Assembly (NCBI GenBank): GCA_031835245.1
Contig: JAVKOQ010000456.1
Span: 1 to 36,025 of the forward strand
Direction: 5' to 3'
Source: Balamuthia mandrillaris
Lineage: Eukaryota; Discosea; Longamoebia; Balamuthiidae
DNA length: 36,025 bases
Both the position numbers and the translations under genes were made by a program. Under the pieces are notes generated by a model. That model was not told the origin of the DNA. It did not search any database and was given only the letters and a program-made list of their open reading frames with translations. This document shows positions 23,410 through 33,646 of the stretch, in pieces. Within the stretch, counting starts at the first letter, position 1; each line of letters opens with the position of its first letter.

Positions 23410-23983
23410 TTCTTGTGTGCCTCTTTGCTCCTTCGTTCTTGTCTTTTGGCTCTTTTCAGCCTCGTAAGAACACCATAGTCCGGCAACAACAGCTACTCCG
23501 GTGAGCGGGTGACCAGCAAAGCACGTTTTTTGTTGTATCATTAATGTTGCCCTCATTACCGCACAACTGATCGCTTTTACAACCGATCGCTGCATTGTAA
23601 AGGCCCGATCCCTTCCCTTGTTTTCGTTGTCTTTTTAATATTACACCACTTCTTCTTGTTCTTCACCTTCCTTCTCCTTCTCCTTCTCCTTCTCCTTCTC
23701 CTTCTCCTTCTCCTTCTCCTTCTCCTTCTCCTTCTCCTTCTCCTTCTCCTTCCCTCCCTTCTCCTTCTCCTTCTCCTTCCTTCTCCTTCTCCTTCTCCTT
23801 CTCCTTCTCCTTCTCCTTCTCCTTCTCCTTCTCCTTCTCCTTCTCCTTCTCCTTCTCCTTCTCCTTCTCCTTCTCCTTCTCCTTCTCCTTCTCCTTCTCC
23901 TTCTCCTTCTCCTTCTCCTTCTCCTTCTCCTTCTCCTTCTCCTTCTCCTTGGTCTTCTTTTTATGCATAAAGATGTTCTGAGC
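23410..23983. promoter_or_regulatory. Promoter/5' region of the RasGAP receptor gene and 3' flank of the dehydratase gene
   Basis: About 570 bases between two minus-strand genes. It contains a possible N-terminal extension of the receptor (open to an ATG at 23595) and the 286-base CTTCTC array. I see no other signal, so the promoter must lie within or beside the repeat. Confidence 0.55.
23666..23951. repeat. CTTCTC hexamer array, ~286 bases, intergenic
   Basis: About 47 units of a CCTTCT/CTTCTC hexamer with two short interruptions (near 23755 and 23778). A perfect polypurine/polypyrimidine mirror-type sequence able in principle to form a triplex. The same hexamer occurs in an MCM9 intron (7580-7692). 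Confidence 0.95.
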
Positions 23984-26900
23984 TCAATGGTTCTCTCTGG
24001 GGATGTAGTGCCCGCTGCTGCCAACCAAAAAGTCAAAATCAGCACCGAGGTGGGCCTGCTGCACGTGCTTGCGATAGAGAGCGACGTATCCTCGGTAGCC
24101 TCCTTGCTCTGTGGGAGGAGCGGCTGGTGGCTGCCATTGCTTTGCTCTGCTTTGGAGCTCTGCCTCATCCACGTGTAAGTGAATGCGGCGGTTATTGCTG
24201 TCTATTTCGATGATGTCTGCAACAGTTGTTAGTTTATTGATAAGAAAAACAGATGGAGGGAGAAGAAGTGATGGAAGAGAACAAAGAGAAAAAGCAAGGA
24301 ACGGAGGAAAAAGGGAGAAAGAAGAATGAAGGAGGTGAAGAACAAAAATGAATACTGAAGAAGAAGAAGAAGAAAGGAAGGACGAAAAGAAATATTAGGG
24401 AGAAAGGAAAGAAGGTAGACACCTCCGTCTCGAACGAGAGCAAGCGGACCACCAATAGCAGCTTCAGGTGAGGTATGCAACAAGACCGTTCCATAGGCAG
24501 TACCGCTCATTCTAGCATCCGAGATACGAACCAAGTCTTTGACACCTTTTTCCAGCAACTTCTTAGGCAATGGCATATTTCCTACTTCCGCCATTCCTGA
24601 GAACAACAACAAACAAACAAATGAGCCCCTTTCACTCTTTGGATATGTGATAGCTAGCATACCAGGATAACCTTTCGGTCCGCAATTCTTCAATACCATC
24701 ACACAGTTCTCGTCAATGTCGAGGACAGGATCGTCAGTGCGAGCTCGAAGGTCTTCAATGTTTTCAAAGACCACCGCTCGTCCTTTGTGGTTCATAAGAT
24801 GTGGCGAAGCTGCTGATGGCTTTAGCACAACACCATCCGGGGCAAGGTTGCCTATTTTTTTTTTCTAGATCAGTTTGTTGCCACAACAAGAAAAAAAAGG
24901 AAATAATAGAACCTCTTAATACAATGATCCCTCCATGTTTTTTGAAAGGAGCTTCCAATGTGGTCACTACCTGAGTATTCCAGTTCTTTACCTCCGCTAA
25001 GTTGTCTCCCATCGTCTTTCCAGAGACCGTCATTGCATCCTCCCTCAGTAATTTCCCTTTCGTAAGTTCTTTCATCACCGCCGGAAGCCCTCCGGCATAG
25101 TAAAAGTCTTCCATCAAGTATTCTCCTATCCCATTGAAAAAATGAGAAAAATAAAAGAAACGAAGAACAGGAACAACCAGAAGGTACCAGAAGGTTGAAG
25201 GTTCAGAAGACAGGGGACATCTTTGCCTAATTCATCCCAATCCAACAGAGTTACGCCTTCCTGACCTGCTTTGTGGTGAACATTCTTCCAGTCCAAGCGG
25301 CCTGCTATTGCCAACAAATGCACCACCGCATTCGTTGAACCTTCGTGGTATTATTTTAGAAAGCGAGATTAGATGGGAATAACTATTAGAGATAGCGAGA
25401 GAAGGTTTAGCCAGTTCATACCTCCGATGGCGCCGTTTACACGGATTGCATTTTCAAAAGACCTTCTATCTAATACTTTCGACAATTTCAAGTCCTCTTT
25501 CACCATTTCCACTATTCTTCTTCCTGTGGTATAATACCGTTAGGAGAAGCAACTTGCAAGAATAATACACGAGAAAATGAAGTGCATACCGGTCATGTGT
25601 GCAAATGCATATCTTCTAGAATCAACAGCAGGTATGGCTGCTCCCCCAGGAAGTGTCAAACCTAAAGACTCAACCATGCACGCCATTGTCGAAGCCGTTC
25701 CCATCACCATGCAATGACCTGCTGACCGCGACATGCAACACTCTGCCTCGTTGAACTCTTCTTGTGTCATCTCATTTGCCCTCATCATCTCTGCAAACTT
25801 CCAAACGTGTGTACCGGATCCTTTGGTAGAAGGACATAAAGAAGAAGAAGAAGAGATGAAGAAGAAGAAGAAGAACAAGAAGAAGAACAAGAAGAAGAAG
25901 AACAAGAAGAAGAACAAGAACAAGAAGAAGAACAAGAACAAGAACAAGAAGAACAAGAAGAAGAACAAGAAGAAGAACAAGAAGAAGAAGAACATGAACA
26001 AGAACAAGAAGAAGAAGAAGAAGAAGAAGAACAAGAAGAACAAGAACAAGAACAAGAACAAGAACTGTAAGAAAAGCAGAACGAGAACAATAACAAAAGT
26101 TCGAACCAATCTGTTGGTTTCTCCATCGACCGTTGAGCATGGGTCCTCCAGGTATAACGATGGTAGGAAGATCGACACTAAGCGCACCCATTACCAACGA
26201 AGGTGTAGTCTTATCACAACCTGTGAGCAACACCACTCCATCCAAAGGATTGGAGCGAATAGTTTCTTCCACATCCCTGCGTTTCATCAATAAGACCAAA
26301 ACAAACAACCAAACAAACAAACAAACAAACAAACAAACAAACAAACAAACAAACAAACAAACAAACAAACAAACAAACAAACAAACAAACAAACAAACAA
26401 ACAAACAAACAAACAAACAAAACAGCAATGGCTTTGTTCCTACATGGAAGCAAGGTTCCTGAAGAGCATGGCAGTGGGTCTCATCAACGTCTCCCCCAGC
26501 GACGTTACAGGAAACTCCAACGGTAGAGCACCCATCTCCCACACCCCTCTCTTCACATGCTCCGCCAGCTTTCTGAAATGGGCATTGCAAGGGGTGAGCT
26601 CCGACCATGTGTTGCATATGCCGATGACCGGGCGGCCATCAAAGAGGTGGTCCGGCAGGCCTTGGTTACGCATCCAGCTGCGGTGGAGGAACCCATCCCT
26701 GTCTTTCTTGCCAAACCATGAAGTACTTCTTAGTGCTGCGGGCTTCTGTTTAGCGCAAAGAGTTGCTTCTGTGAGTATTTTAGAAGAAAAAGCAGAAGCA
26801 GAAGAACAAGAACAAGAAGAAGAAGAAGAAGAAGAAGAAGAAGAAGAAGAAGAACAACAAGAAGAAGAACAAGAAGAACAAGAACAAGAACAAGAACAAG

Positions 26901-27157
26901 AACAAGAACAAGAACAAGAACAAGAACAAGAACAAGAACAAGAAGAACAAGAGGAAGATTTTGAGGAGGAGGAAGAAGAACAGGAAGGAGGGATAGCGGG
27001 AGTGATCAGAGCGAACCTCATCTGAGGTGGACGAGGAAGAAGAAGAGTAACGGCGTTGCGAGCACGAGGTGGCGCAAGAAGGAGCGAACAGATATTGTGT
27101 TCCTTTGCCAGCGAAAAGCGGGACCTGCGAACGGGGAAGGAGCGACGACCGCAACAT
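23984..27157 (-). CDS. Mitochondrial IlvD/Edd dehydratase, L-arabinonate (pentonate) dehydratase type
   Basis: Ten exons give 635 residues: 27157-27017, 26745-26444, 26276-26107, 25820-25590, 25523-25422, 25340-25188, 25125-24913, 24851-24663, 24596-24423, 24216-23984. The first ~47 residues (MLRSSLLPRSQVPLFAGKG, then QRRYSSSSSS) look like a mitochondrial presequence. The body starts with the sugar-acid-dehydratase signature STSWFGKKDRDGFLHRSWM and has GICNTWSELTPCNAHF, MSLGETLMRPTAM-like PVTSLGETLMRPTAM, GCDKTTPSLVMGA, SAGHCMVMGTASTMAC, GAIGGSTNAVVH, ISDARMSGTAYGT and HTSPEAAIGGPLALV. Cys100, Cys168 and Cys241 occupy the three iron-sulphur ligand positions. The family removes water from L-arabinonate or related acids to 2-keto-3-deoxy acids; biosynthetic dihydroxy-acid dehydratase is a less likely reading. 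It diverges from the ACBD6-like gene across 166 bases. Introns hold large TTC/TTG and GTTT arrays. Confidence 0.9.
25838..26066. repeat. AAG/AAC composite triplet array (dehydratase intron)
   Basis: About 230 bases in the intron 26106-25821, TTC/TTG on the sense strand. Confidence 0.95.
26308..26422. repeat. (AAAC)n tetranucleotide array (dehydratase intron)
   Basis: About 28 near-perfect AAAC units in the intron 26443-26277; (GTTT)n on the sense strand. Confidence 0.95.
26786..26962. repeat. AAG/AAC composite triplet array (first dehydratase intron)
   Basis: About 175 bases in the intron 27016-26746: AAG run, then alternating AAG/AAC. TTC/TTG on the sense strand. Confidence 0.95.
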
Positions 27158-27323
27158 TCTCTTTTTTTCTTTTTTCTTTTTTTTTTTTTTTTCGCGTCGT
27201 TTCATGCAAAAACAATATGGCTGTGATGCGAGTCGAACTGAGACCAATTTTCATGTCGTCATGGCTGATTTCGCGTCGTCATGGATTCGCTAGCCAGGGG
27301 AACGAAGAAGAAAAAAAGGAGAG
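27158..27323. promoter_or_regulatory. Compact divergent promoter, dehydratase / ACBD6-like
   Basis: 166 bases drive two genes in opposite directions. It holds a T-rich tract, an 11-base direct repeat TTTCGCGTCGT (27190-27200 and 27269-27279) and two copies of GTCGTCATGG (27255-27264 and 27275-27284) exactly 20 bases apart. These are candidate factor sites only. Confidence 0.55.
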
Positions 27324-28434
27324 ATGGAAGGACCAACAGCTGTAGTGGACAGCGCCACGCAAAGCCGGTTTCAAGAAGCGGTTAACTTCCTCAACGAGAA
27401 CAAGAACAACTTTGCGTTTGACACGGACAAGCAGTTGGCTCTCTATGGCCTCTTCAAGCAAGCCTCCTTGGGCCGATGCAACGCCCCGAAGCCTGGCTTC
27501 TTTGACTTTGTCGGTTAGCGATTGCTTTTTTTGAATCTCTCTCCCCTCTTTCAGTTTTTTTGTCTCTTCAGTTTTGGTTTAATACGGAACAAAAAAAAGG
27601 CAAAGAAAAATGGAACGCTTGGAACAGGTTGGGAGACATGAGCAAAGAGAAAGCGATGCAAGACTACGTTGAGTTGGTCGGTCAGCTTGTTCCAAGCTGG
27701 AAGGCGAAGAAAGATGAAAAGGGACAAGAACAAACGGCACTGCCACCAGCGGCACCACCCAAAAAGAAAGGCATGGTGGTCTTCAGCAGGCCCACCATGA
27801 GTGACGATGAGGACGACTCCAGGTACGGTATTCTCAAACCACAAAAACCACAACCGCGTAACACGCAAACCCTCTGTGCAGCGATTATGACAGTGATGAT
27901 GAGGAACAAGAGAAAGATACTTGCTACTATGCAGGCGAGCAAGATTGGCAGCAAGTATTGCAGTTGCTGGAAGAGAAGCGCTACACCATCGGCCATCAGG
28001 ATAGTGAAGGACGAACCGTTCTTCACTGGGCTGCCGATAGAGGTGATTCTTCTCTCTTTGTTTCTCTCTCTATCCCCGGCTCACCCTTAAAGTAATTGAA
28101 CAATAGGAAACGCGGAAATGCTTCAAAAGTTGTTACAGCGCGGAGGAGCCTCTGTAGTTAATGTACAGGATGTCGAAGGAATGGTACCTTCTTCTTCCTG
28201 CTCCTCTTCTTGTTGTTGTTCTTCTTCTTCTTCTCTCTGAGTCTCATCCTTTTTTTGGGTGTACCAAAGACGCCACTGCACTATGCTTGTTTATCAGAGA
28301 ATGAAGCAATTGTCAGACTATTGCTTGAAAATGGCGCAAAAGTGGACGTGCAAAGCAATGATGGTGCCACTCCTGCAGAACTGGCAGATGGAGCTTCTAT
28401 TCAAGAGTTAGTCTCGGCTTGGAAGTCTGAATAA
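27324..28434 (+). CDS. Acyl-CoA-binding protein with ankyrin repeats (ACBD6-like)
   Basis: Five exons give 271 residues: 27324-27513, 27600-27822, 27882-28042, 28107-28183, 28270-28434. The N-terminal acyl-CoA-binding domain (~12-100) has FQEAVNFLNENKN, LALYGLFKQASLGRCNAPKP, FFDFVGKEKWNAWNRLGDMS and AMQDYVELVGQLVPSW, including the Tyr, Lys and Trp positions that hold the CoA and acyl chain. A short acidic linker (MSDDEDDS, YDSDDEEQE) leads to ankyrin repeats (DSEGRTVLHWAADRGNAEML, GMTPLHYACLSENEAIVRLL, DGATPAELADGAS). Order and length match animal ACBD6, which supports N-myristoylation and binds long-chain acyl-CoA. No signal peptide, so cytosolic or nuclear. Confidence 0.9.
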
Positions 28435-28534
28435 TAAGTACTCCTCCTTCCGTTACTTCTTTTCTAGTTTTCTCTTTAAAACTCGTGTTACGTGTTGCAT
28501 AAGAAAGAAGGAAACAATTACAAAAGATACCCTT

Positions 28535-30399
28535 TCAGTTTTCTTGCTCCGTATCTCGTTCAAGGTAAGCCATCAGCGTAGCAAGCCCTCTATTTTTCTT
28601 CAACTCGCTTCCTGTTACTCCCTCTTCTTTCTCTCCCTTTGGCTTTCCTTTCTCTTCCACCACTTTTTCTTCATCCTTTTTCTTGTCTGCTGCTGCCGTT
28701 GGTTGTTGCTGACCACCGCTAGAAGAATTCTTCTGCGTAGTTGATCCTGCTGTTGTTGTGGATGATGATGAAGGTTCCGAGTCCAACAGTTCTTCCGGCA
28801 GTTCTTCCAGCAACGACTTGAGTTCAACGAGCACATCGCGAAAGGTGGGACGTAGAGAAGGCTCCACGTTCAAACACTTGGCCATCAACGCGGAGAGAGC
28901 AGAAGGGCAGCTAGGTGGCATCATACCCAGCACTTGCTCCATCTTGAAGCCGAATCGAGACGCGGGAGAGCGCTTCGGCATCTTTTGGCGAGAGAGGAGG
29001 GAGATGAGAATACAACCGTAGCTGTATACGTCAGCGGAGGAGTCGTACTGGTCTCCCATTATCACTGAAGACAACACCCTAGTTAGAGAATAGAAAAAAA
29101 ATAACAAGGAAGCAGATGTAAGAATCACCCTCTGGTGCCATCCAAGTAGCCTAATGAGAGTATCCATGTCAACACCAGCAATGGGAGAAAGAAGATAGTA
29201 GAAGAAGAACAAGAAGGAGAAAAGAGGAAAACGAGAAGGAAGAAAGAACAAGAACAAGAAATGAATAAGAATGAAGAACGAAGAGGAAAGACACAAAGAG
29301 GTGACGTACGGAGCCAGCAATGGTCATATACTTTTGCTTCTCATCATAGGTTCGAGAGAAGCCAAGATCGCACACTTTGATGGTGCCGTGCTCCGTGGCC
29401 AACAAGTTGGCTGGTTTCAGGTCTCTGTGGATCAACTTCTTCTTGTGGAGGAAGGCCATCGCCGTGGCCACATCCTTTGCTATTTGCAGCTTTCTCCTCC
29501 ATGTCAACTGCTGAGCTGGGTTCTTTATGATCGATTTGAGGTCTCCTCCACTCACCCTTTTATTTTTGTTTCATAAGCAAGAGCAAAGAAAGAGAGAGAG
29601 AGTGAGAGAGAAGTCAGAACAAAGAAAGAGCAGAACAACAAGTAAAGCTGAATGTACCATTCAGTGATGATGTAAACGTCTGACTTGTCTTTACAGAGTC
29701 CGATCAACTAACAAACAAACCACCCAAGCAAGTCAGAAAAAAACAGAGAGAACAAACAACACAACAAAACTAAAAAAAAAACCTACTAACCTGAACAACA
29801 TTTGGGTGGTGCAGATTTCTTCCAAGAGTAAGTAGCACAAAAAAAAAAACAGTGGTGAGAAAAACTTGAAAAAAAAAAGAAAGCAGAGTTAAAAAAAAAA
29901 AAGAGCGTTACTTGAGGGTGTTGAGCTCTCGTTCGGCGTATTTCTGGGTAAGCTTCTCGTCCAGTTGGTCATTTTCCAATTTTTTGATGGCCACTGGGGT
30001 GCCGACGTACTCCCCTTGGTAGACCTTCCCAAAGTTGCCCCTCCCTATCATCTTCCCAAACTCCAAGTCCTCAAAGTCAATGTCCCACATTTCCTTGGCC
30101 ATGCCGTCCTCCATCATTTTCCTTTCTTTCTCCTCCTGTGCCTTTTTCTTTCTCTCCTCGTCGGAGGGTCCTTTGGAGGTTCGCTTCTTTCGGGTGGTCT
30201 TCTTCTTTGTTGGTTCCTTTTTCTCTGATCCCGCTGCTTCTGTCGTTGTCGTTGTCGTTCCATTCTCCTTATTCTTTTGCTGCTCCTTTTTGATTCTTTG
30301 CAGGTCTTCCACGCACCTCCGGAAGAAGCTTCCGCTCACATCGTCAAAAGTAGAAGACTCCTCCCCTCTTATCTCCGACAAGTCCGTTGTGTCCGTCAT
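28535..30399 (-). CDS. TKL-family protein kinase
   Basis: Six exons give 454 residues: 30399-29912, 29818-29791, 29707-29658, 29556-29310, 29150-29129, 29064-28535. The first ~105 residues are charged (long Lys/Glu stretch, likely coiled or disordered). The kinase domain starts IGRGNFGKVYQGEYVGTPVA (Gly loop 119-124, Lys139) and continues with LHHPNVVQLIGLCKDKSDVY, IHRDLKPANLL, CDLGFSRTYD (DLG in place of DFG; the metal-binding Asp is kept), ATWMAPEVIMGDQYDSSADV and a conserved C-lobe ending RPTFRDVLVELKSLL. Catalytic residues are present, so it should be active. This is the TKL/DRK-like class common in amoebae. The tail is Ser/Thr/Gln-rich. Two exons are tiny (28 and 22 bases). It converges on the ACBD6-like gene (100-base gap). 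Confidence 0.88.
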
Positions 30400-30697
30400 A
30401 AATCAGAAACACTCCCCACCAAAAAAAAAAAAATAATAAGGTCTGCTTGGTTCTCTCTCTCTCTCTCTGTGTCTCTCTGGTTTTTCCCCTTTTCTCTCCC
30501 TCTCCCCCGATTTATTTGTTTTTTTTCTTGGTGGCTGCATTACATTTTTGTCGACCAACCAAAAAATGACCATTTCCTTTACGAAATTAAAAAAAACAAA
30601 TAAATATCTTATTTTTTTTTCGTTCGTTAAAGTGAATACAAGAACATCTTTGTTTAAAAGTATTAAAAAAAAATAACAGATCTTCCTTTGCCAGGCG
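30400..30697. other. Intergenic gap TKL kinase / LRR-PP2C
   Basis: 298 bases between two minus-strand genes. A/T-rich with several A and T runs and a short CT run (30453-30478). I see no specific motif. Confidence 0.6.
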
Positions 30698-31108
30698 TTA
30701 CTCCGCCTTGAACCTCAACAGCACCACGCTAATGTTGTCCTGACTGCCAAAGAGGTAGGCCAGGTCCCGCAGCTTCATGGCCGCTCGAACCAGATCAGGC
30801 TCCGAGGCCACGATCTCGCACGCCGTCTCATCGCTGATGACGTCCCACACACCATCGCAGGCCATGATCAAAAAGTCGGGCGGGTCGCTAATGTCATACA
30901 CGTCGACAAAGGGGTCCGCCGAGACGAAAGGCTGCAGGTCGATGTCTCCGAAGGCTCGGCTCACCGCCAACATGCCCACCACTCTGCCGTTGGGGCTTAC
31001 GAAGCCGCCTAAATTCCTGATCCGTTTCTTTGGTGTTTAAAAATAACAAAAAGTTTTTTTTAAACGTCGGTGTAAGAAATAACGAAAAGTAAAGAGGTAT
31101 GATGAAGG

Positions 31109-31139
<31 letters not shown>

Positions 31140-33646
31140 CAGGAAGCAAATACCTCCTCTTCGGGGAGATCGGGTTTGTGGTCAAGACTGACACGGATGA
31201 CTTTGCCGTTTTTGTAGGAGACGGCACGACTGTCTCCGACGTTGGCCACGTACATTTTGTTGCCGAGTATAACGGAGACAATGGCGGTGGTGCCGCTTCT
31301 CTTGATGAGTTCGGGCGTCATTTCTTTGGAGCATTTAATGAAGGAAGATTTAAGGGCCTCAAACACGTCGTCCTCATCTTCCATCCCTGCTTTGGCCGGA
31401 ACTAGTGTTTGTTGTTTAAAAATTGTTAAAACAAATATCTAATAAAATAAATAAAGAAGCGACAACAAAGAAAAATTACCTCCACAAAAGGTTTTCAACT
31501 CCTCAGCCAGAATTTCGGGATGTCTCTTTGCAGCTTGGAGCGCTGCCTTATCTCCGCCATGTCCATCAAATACCGCCACGTACTCGTTCTCTGCAATGTT
31601 CCTGTAGTTGACCGTGCAAACGACAGCGTCCTCCATGTTCCATCGCCTGCCCTGCATGTCGGCCTGCACCACTTGGAAACGAGAGCTCTGTACTCCTCCA
31701 CCTTCCTCCACGTGCAAGTTCTTCTTATCATAGAGTTCTTTGGGGACGGAGAAAGGAGGATTGTCCTGCAGGTTGAGCCTCTCAAGGAAGTTAAGAGCCC
31801 TCAGCCCGGCAGGAATGTAGACGAGCTTGTTGTAGCGCAGGTCCAGTTTTTCTAGACCCCTCAGCTCGCACATGCTCTCAGGCAGCGCGCTCAGTTCGTT
31901 GCCAGCCAAATAGAGCTCCTTCAGGGCTTTCATGGTCCGAATTTCCTCCGGCAGTTCTTGAATTCTGTTGCCAGAGAGATGGAGGGAAGTGAGACGAGCC
32001 AGATTGCCAATAGATGGATCCACTCGTGTGAGGTCGTTCCATCCCAGAAACAGTTGTTGCAGCGTGCTCAGTTGACATATTTCGGCAGGGATATCACTAA
32101 AGCGATTTCCTGTTTTCAAAACAGTAACATTTAGAATAAACTGAGAGAGAGAGAGAGAATGAAGAGAGATCACCTCCAAGATGAAGTTCTTTTAGAGTAG
32201 GCATGTTAGCAAGACCAGGAGGAAGGTCTTCTAACTGGTTGTAACCCGCGTTAAAGACAAGGAGGCCGGTGAGGTTCCATATTTCAGGAGGAAGAGATTT
32301 GAGCTTGTTGTTTGCAAGGTTTAGTTTCTTCAACGTCTTCAGCTCAGTAAAGGCTACCGGAATTTCCAAGAGGTGATTTTCTCTGAAGTCTGCCTCAACA
32401 AGAGCTGTCATTTGACGGATGCCATCAGGCAACTCTTTCAACTAAAATGGATCCGTAGTGTTAAATGATGTAACCTTGGTTAGAATTGAACTCGTTCAAC
32501 TTGATGAGAAAGCGAGCAATAGAAAGAAGAGAACGAAGAGGGAGGAGGTAAGAACCCTATTGTTGCAAATCATAAGCTTTGTGACTGAGGAAAGGCAGTT
32601 CATGTGCTCTTCGTTTAGTGTCTCAATCCAATTGTTTTCCAAAAGGAGTTCTTTGGCATTATCAAGACCCTCCCAAGGAGGACTTACCACGAGCTCATTG
32701 TTCTGTAGGTCTAAACTACCAGATACACCACCCAAAGGACTTGGTAGCTTCGATAACGCGTTGTATTTAAGCTTTAGTTCTTTGAGCTAAAAACATGCGA
32801 GAACGCTAATTAGTAACCTGTTTTTTAGAAGAAGAAAAAGAAGAACAAGAACAGAAGAGAGAAGAAGAAGAAGAAGAAAAGAAGAGGAGAAGAAGAAGAA
32901 GAAGAAAAGAAGAAGAAGAAGAAGAAGAAGAAGAAGAAGAAGAAGAAGAACAAGAAGAGAGAAGAAGAAGAAGAAGAAGAAGAAGAAGAAGAAGAAGAAG
33001 AAGAAGAAGAAGAAGAAGAAGAAGAAGAACAAGAACAAGAACCAGAAGAACCAGAAGAACAAGAGGAAGAACAAGAAAAGAAGAAAGCAGAAAGAGGAAA
33101 GAAGAATTAAAGCAAAAACAAGCAGAGAAGAAACAAGAGAAAAGCAAAACGAACAAGAAAGAGCCATAAAACACAAAGAGAGGAACAAAAAAATGAAACC
33201 TGAGTCAAACGAGCAAATGAAGGTAACGTCTTGAGATGGTTATACTCGAGGTTGAGTTTCTGAAGGCTCTCGATTTCTCCCAAACTGGCGGGCAAAGTGG
33301 CGATGCAGTTGTGACGTACGTTGAGCGTCTCCAAAGCGGTGAGCTTGCTGATCTGAGCGGGCAGCAGCTCCAGCTCGTTGCTGCTGAGGTCGAGGTTGGT
33401 GAGGCTCCGCATCTCGAAGAGGGATTGGGGCAAGAACTTGAGCTTGTTGACGCTGAGGTTGAGAGTGGTGAGGTTGCTAAGCTCAAAGACTTGAATGGGC
33501 ACGTCGGAGAGGGACTGCAGCGAAAAGTCTACCCGACCGGTGTCTTGGCCGCGTTTGAGGGCCTCCTTTTGCAGCTTGTCAATGGGCGTAGGATCATTGA
33601 TGTTGAAGTCTTCCAAGTTGACCTCGAATGAAGTCAAGTTACCCAT
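30698..33646 (-). CDS. LRR-PP2C protein phosphatase with predicted N-myristoylation
   Basis: Six exons give 717 residues: 33646-33200, 32786-32556, 32441-32174, 32109-31480, 31401-31154, 31027-30698. It starts MGNLTSFEV, fitting an N-myristoylation signal (Gly2, Ser6). Residues ~55-450 are about seventeen SHOC2/adenylate-cyclase-type leucine-rich repeats (LTTLNLSVNKLKFLPQSL, LTNLDLSSNELELLP, LKELYLAGNELSALP). The PP2C domain (~461-715) keeps its metal and catalytic residues: MQGRRWNMED, VAVFDGHGGD, SGTTAIVSV, ANVGDSRAV, VSRAFGD, ACDGVWDV and SQDNISVVLL. The order LRR then PP2C recalls PHLPP and the LRR-PP2C core of fungal adenylate cyclases, but there is no PH or cyclase domain. Membrane attachment by myristate would replace PH-domain targeting. 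It lies upstream of the TKL kinase on the same strand. Confidence 0.9.
31111..31139. repeat. (GA)n intronic microsatellite (LRR-PP2C)
   Basis: GA run in the intron 31153-31028; (CT)n on the sense strand. Confidence 0.95.
32823..33096. repeat. AAG composite triplet array (LRR-PP2C intron)
   Basis: About 270 bases of AAG with AAC, GAG and CAG interruptions fill the first intron (33199-32787); TTC-rich on the sense strand. Confidence 0.93.

Noticed and set aside
26308-26422. The (AAAC)n array as a CRISPR-like or telomere-like structure
   Set aside because: It is a plain tetranucleotide microsatellite inside a dehydratase intron, with no spacers and no chromosome end.
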